This document shows, in pieces, positions 35,459 to 43,934 of a DNA stretch of 64,000 bases. Position numbers and translations under genes: made by a program. The stretch's first letter is position 1. The number at the start of each line of letters is the position of its first letter. The notes under the pieces are model-generated. The model did not search any database. It saw only the letters and a list, made by a program, of their open reading frames with translations, and was not told where the DNA came from. Source of the DNA: JABDIY01 sp963803845 (GTDB lineage: Bacteria; Actinomycetota; Acidimicrobiia; Acidimicrobiales; SZUA-35); NCBI GenBank assembly GCA_963803845.1, contig CAWDNZ010000004.1:744001-808000 (forward strand). Direction: 5' to 3'.

Positions 35459-35541
35459 CGAGCTACACCGTACAGCCACAACCCAACCGAAGGGAGACCG
35501 GGCGATACGCTGGGCGCTGTGACCTCCCCGCTCGGAAAACT

Positions 35542-36624
35542 GTGACCAGCGTTTACGGCAAGCTGTTTCGTATCAGCACGTTCGGCGAGTCCCACGGACC
35601 AGCGGTTGGAGTAATCGTGGATGGTTGTCCAGCCGGTGTGCCGGTCGTCGTCAAGGAAATACAGGTGGACCTTGATCGGCGCCGTCCAGGTCAGAGTCAT
35701 TTGGTAACCCAGCGGGCCGAGGGGGATGAAGTAGAAATCCTCTCGGGTGTTTTCGATGGTCACACAACCGGCACGCCTGTTGCGATGATGGTCCGCAACG
35801 CCGACCAAAATCCCGGAGCCTATGACCACCTGAAAGAGGTGTTCCGTCCCAGTCACGCGGACTTCACCTACCTCGCAAAGTACGGTCGACGTGATCACCG
35901 CGGCGGAGGGCGGAGCTCGGCCCGCGAGACCGTGGGGCGCGTTGCGGCGGCCGCTCTTGCCCGTCGGTGGCTGGCCGACGCGTACGGGGTTGAGGTGCTG
36001 GCCTGGGTGCAGCAGGTGCACTCGATCGACGCCACAGTCGATCGCTCCGAGGTGACGCTTCACGACGTTGAGGCCAGCCCCACTCGCTGCCCCGATCCAG
36101 CGACCGCCAAGCAGATGGAGGCAGCAATTGAGGAGGCGCGCAAACGTGGCGACTCCCTCGGGGGCGTGGTCGAGTTCGTGGCCCGAGGCGTCCCCGCCGG
36201 CTGGGGCGAGCCGGTCTTCGACCGCCTGGAGGCCGACCTCGGTAAGGGTGTGCTGTCACTTCCGGCCTGCAAGGGTTTCGAGATCGGCTCTGGCTTCGCT
36301 GGAACCCGGCTCACCGGCCTGCAACACAACGATCCTTTCGTCCCCGGCGATGGCTCTCCTTCGCTGGCTACCAACAACTCGGGGGGGATCCAGGGCGGGA
36401 TCTCGGCGGGAGCCCTGGTGTATGGGCGGGCGGCATTCAAGCCCACCGCCACGATCGCCTCGGAGCAGACAACGGTGACCACCACAGGGGAGGCCACCAC
36501 GTTGGCCGCCAAGGGTCGCCACGATCCCTGTGTTCTGCCCCGGGCGGTGCCGATGGTGGAGGCGATGGTGCTCTTGACCCTGGCCGATCATGCCCTCAGG
36601 CAAAACGCCTACGGCCCCAGCTAG
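35542..36624 (+). CDS. aroC: Chorismate synthase
   Basis: A 360-residue protein with all three AroC signatures: GESHGPAVGVIVDGCPAG, GRSSARETVGRVAAAALARR and a C-terminal MVLLTLADHALRQN, plus NSGGIQGGISAGALVYGR. It uses reduced FMN to convert EPSP to chorismate. It starts with GTG 35542 (TSVYGKLFRISTFGESHG). The stop shares its CTAG with the stop of the convergent sodX gene. Other shikimate genes are not adjacent, although pheA and a chorismate-using amidotransferase lie in the same window. Confidence 0.97.
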   Translation: MTSVYGKLFRISTFGESHGPAVGVIVDGCPAGVPVVVKEIQVDLDRRRPGQSHLVTQRAEGDEVEILSGVFDGHTTGTPVAMMVRNADQNPGAYDHLKEVFRPSHADFTYLAKYGRRDHRGGGRSSARETVGRVAAAALARRWLADAYGVEVLAWVQQVHSIDATVDRSEVTLHDVEASPTRCPDPATAKQMEAAIEEARKRGDSLGGVVEFVARGVPAGWGEPVFDRLEADLGKGVLSLPACKGFEIGSGFAGTRLTGLQHNDPFVPGDGSPSLATNNSGGIQGGISAGALVYGRAAFKPTATIASEQTTVTTTGEATTLAAKGRHDPCVLPRAVPMVEAMVLLTLADHALRQNAYGPS

Positions 36625-36911
36625 AACACGCCGCGGCGGGGATGGTCCAACACCATGGTGACCACGCCCAGCACCTCACCAGCCTGGATCGGTCCGAAAT
36701 GGCGGGAGTCGTTGCCGCAGTCGACGTTGTCGCTCAGCACCCAAAGTGAGGCGTCTTCCAAAATCCGCTGGACTCGTTTCACCACCACGGTGGACGATTG
36801 ACCAGGATGGAGCGCCACCACGATCTGACCCTCGGCCAGAGCACGGGAGGGATCCATGAGCACGAACCAGCCCGGCTCGAGTGTAGGGAGCATGGACCGC
36901 CCGCCAACCAC
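36621..36911 (-). CDS. sodX: Nickel-SOD maturation protease (S26-type peptidase)
   Basis: A short signal-peptidase-like protein: GGRSMLPTLEPGWFVLMDPS with the catalytic Ser, VVKRVQRIL with the general-base Lys, and LWVLSDNVDCGNDSRHFGPI. Directly downstream of sodN on the same strand, this fits SodX, which removes the NiSOD leader to expose the His-1 nickel hook. The start is uncertain: between the sodN stop and GTG 36911 the frame is open (SYFSIVADLWAWARGRRRRF) but contains no ATG, GTG or TTG. The shorter form has 96 residues, close to known SodX lengths. Confidence 0.85.
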   Translation of the reverse strand: MVGGRSMLPTLEPGWFVLMDPSRALAEGQIVVALHPGQSSTVVVKRVQRILEDASLWVLSDNVDCGNDSRHFGPIQAGEVLGVVTMVLDHPRRGVF

Positions 36912-36999
36912 GAAGCGGCGCCGTCGACCGCGGGCCCATGCCCACAGGTCGGCGACGATAGAGAAGTAGCTACGCGGTGACCGCGAGGCGATGTCTGAG

Positions 37000-37461
37000 T
37001 TAGGAGGCGGTGACCCAGGCAACGTCGCGGTTCTTCGTTGCCCAGAACATGTTGTGGATCGCTTCGATCTGCGCCATGAGCTCGTTGGCGGCATCTACGC
37101 TGACCGAGGTCTTACAGGCCGATGCTTGCTTGGCCGCATTCCAGAACGTGGTGTGTAGATCTGGGTAGGCCTCCAGGTGGGTCGGCTTGAAGTAGTCATG
37201 CCAGAGGATGTTGAGTTCCCGCTTCACAATCTCGGCTTGCTCTTCTTTGATGGCGATATAACGCGTGCGGGTGTTTTCGGAAGCGAGACCCTGGTCATCG
37301 CCGAGATCTACGAGCTTCTTGGTCATGGACAGCACGGCTTCACCGGCGATGCGGGCGCTAGCGGGGTCATACACACCACAGGGGCCGTCGCAATGAGCAG
37401 AGGCGACCGGGGCGGGACTCCAACGGTTCAGCGAGGCGAGCAAGGTCTTTGAAACACTCAT
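37000..37461 (-). CDS. sodN: Nickel superoxide dismutase
   Basis: A 153-residue precursor. The nickel hook HCDGPCGVYDPA begins at residue 23, preceded by the propeptide SVSKTLLASLNRWSPAPVASA that SodX should remove. His-1, Cys-2 and Cys-6 of the hook are present; Gly replaces the usual Leu between the Cys residues. The rest is the four-helix bundle (YIAIKEEQAEIVKRELNILW, HDYFKPTHLEAYPDLHTTFW). NiSOD detoxifies superoxide in a homohexamer; in Streptomyces it is controlled by the nickel regulator Nur, but no operator was identified here. ATG 37461 has GGAG 8 bases before it. Confidence 0.97.
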   Translation of the reverse strand: MSVSKTLLASLNRWSPAPVASAHCDGPCGVYDPASARIAGEAVLSMTKKLVDLGDDQGLASENTRTRYIAIKEEQAEIVKRELNILWHDYFKPTHLEAYPDLHTTFWNAAKQASACKTSVSVDAANELMAQIEAIHNMFWATKNRDVAWVTAS

Positions 37462-37588
37462 CAATCAACTCCATGGGGAAGTGGGCACTTCCTTCGTACC
37501 CAGCGGTTTTCACAACGCTAGCGAGCATTTGCGGCGACGCCCCAAAGGAACCGAATCACCGATCCCCGAACAGGGGTGCTTGTGGCGC

Positions 37589-38512
37589 TCAGTCGGACCC
37601 GGAGTCGCCGGACTCGCGGAGATAGGCCTCCAGCTCGGCGGCGAGGTCGTCGCCGCTGGGAAACCGGTCCTCATCCTGGTCGACTCGTTTTTCGAGATGC
37701 TGGAGGTAGACCCTGCTTTCCTCGTCGGCTTGTACGGCCTCGTCAACTTGGCGCGTCCACTCGTGCACGTGACCATCGAGGTCGGTGTACTTGGTGGGGA
37801 TTCCGGTGAGTTGCTCGAGCCGTCGCAACAAGACCTGGGTGGCTTTGGGGCTGGGAGCGCCGGGCACATAGTGGGGCACCTCGGATCGAAGCGAGAGAAC
37901 GGGAAGGCTTGATGCTTCCAGGGTCTGGTTGATCACGCCGATCACCCCGGTGGGCCCTTCATAAGACGGCGAGTTGAGCTGCATTCGTTGAGCGAGAATT
38001 GGATCGCCGGCACTGCCCACCACTCGCGCTGGTCGGGTATGAGGCGTCATGGCCAAGGTGGAGCCCAACGTGATCACCAGTTCGGTTCCGGAGAGGAGGA
38101 CAAGCCTCCCGACCGCTTCGGCTAGGGACCGCCAGCGGTACTGCGGTTCAATCCCCACCACCACCAGCGCATCCCGGGGACCTTCGGCCCGGCAACCGAA
38201 GATCTTCACCTTGGGCCAGTCAATGATTCTCTGCCCGTCAGGTCCAAAACCGGTGTGGGGCCGGGTCTCGGCGAAGTTGTACATCTCCTCGGGGTCGAAC
38301 TCGCCGATCAGAGCTGAATCTGTGTGTTCCCTGATCCAGACCGCCGCGTTGGTTGATGCTTTCCCTGCATCGAAGAGCCCTTGCAGCGCCAATATCAAAA
38401 TGGGTTGGCGATAGGACGAGGGTGTCTCGAACCACGTCACTTCAAGCTCGTTTTCCGATTCGAACGGGTCCACTACCTGCACGGTAGCTACGCTCTGGGC
38501 CAAGGAGGGCAC
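37589..38512 (-). CDS. PAC2 family protein
   Basis: A 307-residue protein of the PAC2/proteasome-assembly-chaperone-like family: ILALQGLFDAGKASTNAAVW, LVVVGIEPQYRWRSLAEAVG, LGSTLAMTPHTRPARVVGSA, GPTGVIGVINQTLEASSLP and SLRSEVPHYVPGAPSPKATQ. Actinobacterial members are linked by context and structure to the proteasome system, but their biochemistry is not defined. No prcB/prcA, mpa or pafA gene is seen nearby. The first start (GTG 38512) lies one base from the start of the divergent MBL gene, so both promoters must sit inside coding sequence or the true start is later. The C-terminus is acidic and rich in Ser and Asp. Confidence 0.88.
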   Translation of the reverse strand: MPSLAQSVATVQVVDPFESENELEVTWFETPSSYRQPILILALQGLFDAGKASTNAAVWIREHTDSALIGEFDPEEMYNFAETRPHTGFGPDGQRIIDWPKVKIFGCRAEGPRDALVVVGIEPQYRWRSLAEAVGRLVLLSGTELVITLGSTLAMTPHTRPARVVGSAGDPILAQRMQLNSPSYEGPTGVIGVINQTLEASSLPVLSLRSEVPHYVPGAPSPKATQVLLRRLEQLTGIPTKYTDLDGHVHEWTRQVDEAVQADEESRVYLQHLEKRVDQDEDRFPSGDDLAAELEAYLRESGDSGSD

Positions 38513-38513
38513 C

Positions 38514-39431
38514 GTGGCTGCTGGGAAAATCGTCGACTGGTCCGATAGTGAACGACACCTGACTCCCCACGTACGGGTCTTACTGGGCGCGGACGCGGGC
38601 GCCTATCCATCGGGCAACTCTCTCGTCGTCTCCGGAGCTGCGGAATCCGTGATCATCGACCCGTCGGTGACCGTCGTGGAACGGGGCGGGGCACCGCTGC
38701 CGATCGACGCAATACTGACCTCGCACTCCCACGAGGATCACATGGCGGGCAACGGGCTGTTCTCCACAGCGCGGGTGCATGTGCACCACGACGATCTTCC
38801 CGGCGTCGCCAGTCTGGAAGGGTTGGCGGCCACCTATGGACTCGAGAGTGCGGTGTGGGCCGAGTTCGAGCCCACCATCGTGGACCAGTTCAGCTTTGTT
38901 CCCCGACCCGATGCCATCGCCTTTTCCGACGGCCAGGTTTTTGATCTCGGAGGGACCACGGTGGAAGCGGTTCACCTGCCCGGGCATACCAGGGGCCATT
39001 CGGGCTTTCGGATCAGTGGCGGCGTGTTCTTCTGTTCCGATATCGACCTCACCGGTTTCGGGCCGTACTACGGCGACGCCTGGAGTGATCTTGATCAGTT
39101 TGAGAGCAGTCTGGCCAAAATCCGAGACGAAGACGCGGCCTTTTACGTCACCTTTCATCATCGTGGCGTGATCGAGGGCCGGCGGAATTTCATTGAACGG
39201 CTCGATACATTTACCGCGGTCATCGGTCGCCGTCACCAGGAGATGTTGAGTTTTCTCGCCACCCCGCATTCGGTTTCTGAGATGGTGGACCGCCGATTCG
39301 TCTACCGTCCCCATGTGCAGAACGCCCTCGTTGACTCGGTAGAGCGCCGAACCGCCGAACTCCACCTCCAGCGCATGATCCAGCGCCACGAGGTAGAAGC
39401 GGTTGGAAGCGGGCTATTCCAGGCACGATGA
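38514..39431 (+). CDS. MBL-fold metallo-hydrolase
   Basis: A 305-residue metallo-beta-lactamase-fold protein. The zinc motif is TSHSHEDHMAGNG, with HLPGHTRGHSGF, SDIDLTGFGPYYGD and a late His in YVTFHHRGVIEG. The start GTG 38514 has GGAGG 6 bases upstream, so it is well supported. The length allows a C-terminal helical extension (RHQEMLSFLATPHSVSEMVD), as in Beta-lactamase2/glyoxalase-like hydrolases with a winged-helix tail. Substrate not predictable. A D-2-hydroxyacid dehydrogenase follows 43 bases downstream on the same strand. Confidence 0.88.
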   Translation: MAAGKIVDWSDSERHLTPHVRVLLGADAGAYPSGNSLVVSGAAESVIIDPSVTVVERGGAPLPIDAILTSHSHEDHMAGNGLFSTARVHVHHDDLPGVASLEGLAATYGLESAVWAEFEPTIVDQFSFVPRPDAIAFSDGQVFDLGGTTVEAVHLPGHTRGHSGFRISGGVFFCSDIDLTGFGPYYGDAWSDLDQFESSLAKIRDEDAAFYVTFHHRGVIEGRRNFIERLDTFTAVIGRRHQEMLSFLATPHSVSEMVDRRFVYRPHVQNALVDSVERRTAELHLQRMIQRHEVEAVGSGLFQAR

Positions 39432-39474
39432 GCTCCTTCCCACACCCCGAGCGACCCAGAACGGTGAATACCTC

Positions 39475-40425
39475 ATGAGTAGTAGTCCAGTCCACATGTT
39501 TCTCCCCGGCCACAACCAACAGATGGCCGACGAACTCGCCCGGGTGTTACCAGGGCGTCGGCTCATTCCGTTGGAAGACGCAAAAGCATTCGGCGCCGCT
39601 CTGCCGAAGATGGAGATCCTGGTCACCGGCCGGGCCCCGAGGAACCGTTGGGCCCGGGCCGACAATCTTCGCCTGATTCACGTGGCCGGGTCAGGGGTGG
39701 ACTCGTTGTTGCCGGCACCCGATCTTGCCGAACACGTTGTGATCACCAATTCCCGGGGCTCTCACGAACCTCACCTGCCCGAGTTCGTGATGGCAATGGC
39801 GCTGGGCTTGGCCTACAACGTGCCGCAACTGGTTCGGCAACAGCACAATCATCAATGGCGCGAGACGTTCCCCCGCCCACTGTTCGAACAAACCATGTGT
39901 GTGGTGGGTATGGGGACTGTCGGTCGGAGTATCGCCCGCAGAGCGAAGGCACTGGGCATGAAGGTTGTGGGCATAAGCAGGAGCGGGCGCCATGTTGACG
40001 GCATCGACCAGGTGGTCGCAACCGGTGACCGACAGTATGTGCTCTCCGACGCCGACGTGGTGGTGGTGTGTGTTCCGCTCACCGATCAAACACGTGGGCT
40101 CATCGGTCCGCGCGAACTTGGGGCGATGCGACGCGGCGGCCTCCTCGTTGACGTGTCACGCGGCGGGGTGGTTTATCTCGATGCGGTCATCGCTGCGCTG
40201 GAGAGCGGTCAACTGCGCGGGGCGGCCCTGGATGTCTTCCGGACCGAACCTTTGCCAGCTCACCATCCGGCGTGGGATGTTGAAGGCCTCTTGATCACCC
40301 CTCACGTAGCAGGACTCAGTCGTGACTACATGGCGAGACTGTGCCGGTCCTTTGCGGAGAACCTGCAGGCGTTCGAAACCGGGATGTCACCACCGAACAC
40401 CGTGAACCGAAACCGGGGCTACTGA
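39475..40425 (+). CDS. D-isomer specific 2-hydroxyacid dehydrogenase
   Basis: A 316-residue NAD-dependent dehydrogenase. The nucleotide-binding loop is VVGMGTVGRSIARRAKALGM; the catalytic Arg is in VDVSRGGVVYLDAV, the Glu in VFRTEPLPAHHPAWDVEGLL and the His in LITPHVAGLSRDYMARLCRS. The substrate could be glyoxylate, hydroxypyruvate or another 2-keto acid. Start ATG 39475 is preferred over an upstream in-frame start at 39403, which lies inside the MBL gene. It is probably cotranscribed with the MBL gene. Confidence 0.92.
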   Translation: MSSSPVHMFLPGHNQQMADELARVLPGRRLIPLEDAKAFGAALPKMEILVTGRAPRNRWARADNLRLIHVAGSGVDSLLPAPDLAEHVVITNSRGSHEPHLPEFVMAMALGLAYNVPQLVRQQHNHQWRETFPRPLFEQTMCVVGMGTVGRSIARRAKALGMKVVGISRSGRHVDGIDQVVATGDRQYVLSDADVVVVCVPLTDQTRGLIGPRELGAMRRGGLLVDVSRGGVVYLDAVIAALESGQLRGAALDVFRTEPLPAHHPAWDVEGLLITPHVAGLSRDYMARLCRSFAENLQAFETGMSPPNTVNRNRGY

Positions 40426-40458
40426 CCTCGAATATTGAACTGAGCGCAAAACCATTGA

Positions 40459-40497
40459 GCGGTCATGGAGAGCCCGCCGCGGGATCTCCATGACCGC
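40459..40497. repeat. Perfect 13-bp inverted repeat with GC-rich loop
   Basis: GCGGTCATGGAGA and TCTCCATGACCGC pair perfectly around a 13-nt loop (GCCCGCCGCGGGA) that itself can fold. It lies 34 bases after the dehydrogenase stop and about 140 bases from the end of the convergent regulator gene. No U-run follows, so a terminator is possible but not standard; a protein-binding site is the alternative. The rest of the 213-base gap shows nothing else supportable. Confidence 0.9.
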
Positions 40498-40638
40498 CCA
40501 GCCGCCGCCAAGCGGCGAGTGCTTTACGCCTCTGTTGCCTATTGTTACCCATAGTTGCAACCGTTGCGTAACCGAAGATCCTCATGCTTCTACCAGCAGT
40601 CGGAGAATTCGCCGTCCAGGAACTCTCACCAGCAAGTT

Positions 40639-43600
40639 CTATTTTGGTAGCAGTGCTTCCAAACCGGTGCCGGCCGCAATCGGCACGATCGAGGCCATAT
40701 CGGGTGGCGAACCCAACGCGTTCGCCAGGTCAAGACGGCTCTTCAGTCGCCACAGTGGCATCTCTAGTGAATCGGCCAGTTCCACCACGCGTCGCGCCGA
40801 ATCCTCATCCAGTGGTCCATCGAGTTGCGCCTCGTATCGGTCGATCGGCCCCAGATTGGCCACCCCTGCTCCCACGATCAACGCATTTCCCCGAAGCGGG
40901 ACGAACAACTGTCGTACCCGATCCACGAGCTCATCGTCGTTGCAGGCCGCCAGCACGGGCGCGACCAGCGCCACGGCGGCCAGACCATGGGCGGCGGGAG
41001 CCCCGAGCACCTTCCGGGTTACCAAGAGCGCTTTGCGGATGGCCCGGCTCTCCTCACCGCTGGCGTACAGCGAAACCGCATGAGCGGCCTTGAAGAGGAG
41101 ACTCGAAGCATCGTCGGGCGGGGTGGTGTCGAACACGGGGATCAGATCCGCATGCGTCTCCTCGAGCCACATCAGAAAAAACTCTTGAGCGAGCCGCGTG
41201 GGCGCGGCGACGCTGATGGCGTAACGCTGCCCGTGGGCCAGGGCGCCGTCGGCGATCTTGCGAGCCGTGTCCCAATCGCCCACGGTGTAGTGATGCATGG
41301 ACTCAAACAGTTGGGCGTGCCACTGCCGAAGCGGGAGCGAGAGCCGGGCACTGAGCGCGGCGAACTCGGCATTGGCATCGAGGGCCATCGCAGTGTCGCC
41401 AACCTGGTAGCGATCTAACGCTCGCAGTTGGAGCAACGGCAGCCGCGACCGATCATCATCGGTGTCCAGCAACGCTCGTTCCACTCGTTCCAGACGTTCG
41501 GAAGGGGCGACGCCCACGTCGTTCGCCATTCGCCAGGCCACCACCGCAGCCGCCCGCTCCGATGCTGAGGTTGCCGCCTGCGCCGCCCGATCCACCCAGG
41601 TCCGAGCAACCTGTTCCCGACCAAGCAGGGACGCCTGGCGGGTGAGATGGATGGCCAGTTCGAATCGTCTGGACCGATCCACCTTGGTGAACGGAATGGC
41701 CGAGAGCTGGGCGAACCGCTCCGGGTCCCCATCGATGAGCTCGGCCTCCGGCAGGCCGGCGATTGCGGCATCCAAGGCAGAGCTCCAGTCGCCCGCAGCG
41801 AAGCAGGCACCGATGATCTCGCTCCTGAGTTCGGCCGCCTCGGTCAGTGCACCCGTACGGGAGACCGCATCGGCGAACTTCGTGGCGTCCCTCATCTCCA
41901 GAGGAATGGACTCGTCCAGGCTGAGGGCATTCCGGTAGGCATCAGCCGCCTCACGAAAAGAACCGGCCGCATGCAGCAATCTTGCCGAACGAAGCTGGGA
42001 TGCCCGTGCTTCGGCCGCCGGTACCGTTGGGAACGCCAGGAGATCATGGCGGGCCCGGCGATGCGGGTCGTCGCTGAGGTTTCGCGCCCGCAGATGGAGT
42101 TGCCGCAAACGCAGACCGCGTGTTGTGATAAGAAACTCATCCATCGCCAAGCGATGCGCAAATGCGATCTGATCAACACCGGTGGTCTCGACCATGAGAC
42201 CGGTATCCAGCAGCTCGTCGATGATGTCCAGCAAATCATCGAACTCAACATCGCACATCTGCTCCAGGTCGCTGAGTGAACACTCCAGACCCAAAACCGC
42301 GGCGGCCACACCAACCGATTGGGCTGAGGTGCTCAGCTTTGCAACCTGACGGCTGAATACCTCGAAGGTCTGTCCCGTTCCGGCTGGCGGCAATCGCAGA
42401 TTGCTCGGATCCAGGGTCTGGATCACTGCCCGAACTACGGTAGGGAGCCCCTTGGACTGCCCCAGGATCTCCTCACTCAGACCCCGGACAACCAGCGAGG
42501 ACGCATGGGGATAGGCCGAGGAAACCAGCAGCCCCACCTCGTCGAGGTTCAGCGGGGCGAGTACATGGGGTCGGATCCCAACCAGATCCTTCAACTGAGC
42601 GGCCAGTCGTTTGAACTCGGAACGCTCTACGTCGGACTGCCCTTCGAGCAAGAAACGCAGCGGAAACCCAAGTGACGAGCGGGCCAAGAACATGAGGAGA
42701 TCCAACGACGCAGAGTCCAGGTTGTGGCAGTCAGCGATAACCACGGTGATCGGTCGCCCAGCGGCGATGGTGCTGAGCTCCTCTGCCACCGAGGACCACA
42801 GCACGGTCTGATTGACGCCAGATCCTTCGAGACCGTCTCGGCTGATTCGACGACGAAGGCCGGGCAGGAACTTCAGGAACGGTTCATAGGTGAGCGACAC
42901 ACCTTCGGTGCATGTGCCGAGCAGCACCCGTCCAAGCGGAGGTCCGGCCCGGTGAATCACTGCCGCCGTGAAGCCTCGCCGGTCCGAACCGGCGGGACCA
43001 CCGAGGAGAACGATGGCGGGATCCGCCCGGATCAACTCGGTCGCGACTTCTTGGACCGCCGCATCTCGAACAGCCGGCTGGGACTCGTCGACGTGTAGGG
43101 CCGTGGGCGTCGCAGCACTGGGTCCGGGGATTTCGACCTCGCCAGCAAGCTCTGCCGACGCAGCCGGACCGAACGCCCCTGAATCGATTTGTCGTTGGAG
43201 TTGACGGCCAGCCTGTCCTAGCTCGGTGCCGAAGGTTGAAACGATCTCGGATCGAACGAGATTAAGAAGTTCTTTGGCCGGGAGCAGAAATCCCGCGTTG
43301 GCGTGAAGCCTGGCGATCGAGCATCCGAGATCCTCTTCATACGGAGCTACGAGAACACGCCGGTAGAGCGAGCGCAGAACAGGGCGACGAAGCTCCAACC
43401 CCTGGCGAGCTGCCGTATGAATGAGGTCGGCCTGCGCTCGCTCGATTTCTCGGATCGATGCGTCGATGGTGAGCGTGGGGTCGACGCCCGGGTAGATCTC
43501 CGCCGATGAGAGAATCTCGCTGAAACGTTCTGAATCGCCCGAGGTCAGAGCCACACCCGACCGCGCCGCGATCTGCTGGGCATACCAGGCGTCCACCTGA

Positions 43601-43893
43601 TGGTCGTCCAGCTCCAATCGATATCTTCCATCGACCAGTTTGATGAAATCGACCCCAGCACCCCGACGCAGACGCGACACGGTCATCCGTAAGGACGCCT
43701 GCCATTGGTTGGGCAAACGATCGGGCCAAATCTCATCGGCAAGAACGTCGGCGGTAAGGCCGCTGGGGCCCGAGGCCACCAGCAGTGCCAGTAGCTGACG
43801 CTGGGCGGGCTGCAGTCTGCGAAACCCGGAATCGGGGACGCGGACGCCGACCTCGCCGATTACCGAGACACGGATTGCATCAACGGTGACCAC
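40639..43893 (-). CDS. Large BTAD/STAND-like regulator with degenerate P-loop
   Basis: About 1084 residues from GTG 43893 (VVTVDAIRVSVIGEVGVRVP). The N-terminal winged helix is of the OmpR/SARP type (RLQPAQRQLLALLVASGPSG, SLRMTVSRLRRGAGVDFIKL), followed by a bacterial transcriptional activator domain (LIHTAARQGLELRRPVLRSL, RSEIVSTFGTELGQAGRQLQ). A STAND-like NTPase module comes next, but its Walker A reads LLGGPAGSDRRGFTAAV with the GK[ST] lost, and Walker B is VVIADCHNLDSASLDLLMFL instead of the usual LDDLHWAD. The C-terminal half is helical, TPR-like. It is most likely a transcription factor or signal transducer that no longer hydrolyses ATP. It lies 42 bases downstream of the papain-fold gene in the CHAT operon. 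Confidence 0.82.
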   Translation of the reverse strand: MVTVDAIRVSVIGEVGVRVPDSGFRRLQPAQRQLLALLVASGPSGLTADVLADEIWPDRLPNQWQASLRMTVSRLRRGAGVDFIKLVDGRYRLELDDHQVDAWYAQQIAARSGVALTSGDSERFSEILSSAEIYPGVDPTLTIDASIREIERAQADLIHTAARQGLELRRPVLRSLYRRVLVAPYEEDLGCSIARLHANAGFLLPAKELLNLVRSEIVSTFGTELGQAGRQLQRQIDSGAFGPAASAELAGEVEIPGPSAATPTALHVDESQPAVRDAAVQEVATELIRADPAIVLLGGPAGSDRRGFTAAVIHRAGPPLGRVLLGTCTEGVSLTYEPFLKFLPGLRRRISRDGLEGSGVNQTVLWSSVAEELSTIAAGRPITVVIADCHNLDSASLDLLMFLARSSLGFPLRFLLEGQSDVERSEFKRLAAQLKDLVGIRPHVLAPLNLDEVGLLVSSAYPHASSLVVRGLSEEILGQSKGLPTVVRAVIQTLDPSNLRLPPAGTGQTFEVFSRQVAKLSTSAQSVGVAAAVLGLECSLSDLEQMCDVEFDDLLDIIDELLDTGLMVETTGVDQIAFAHRLAMDEFLITTRGLRLRQLHLRARNLSDDPHRRARHDLLAFPTVPAAEARASQLRSARLLHAAGSFREAADAYRNALSLDESIPLEMRDATKFADAVSRTGALTEAAELRSEIIGACFAAGDWSSALDAAIAGLPEAELIDGDPERFAQLSAIPFTKVDRSRRFELAIHLTRQASLLGREQVARTWVDRAAQAATSASERAAAVVAWRMANDVGVAPSERLERVERALLDTDDDRSRLPLLQLRALDRYQVGDTAMALDANAEFAALSARLSLPLRQWHAQLFESMHHYTVGDWDTARKIADGALAHGQRYAISVAAPTRLAQEFFLMWLEETHADLIPVFDTTPPDDASSLLFKAAHAVSLYASGEESRAIRKALLVTRKVLGAPAAHGLAAVALVAPVLAACNDDELVDRVRQLFVPLRGNALIVGAGVANLGPIDRYEAQLDGPLDEDSARRVVELADSLEMPLWRLKSRLDLANALGSPPDMASIVPIAAGTGLEALLPK

Positions 43894-43934
43894 GGGACAA
43901 GTGTGCCGCGTTGTCGCTGGATCAGCACGTGCCG

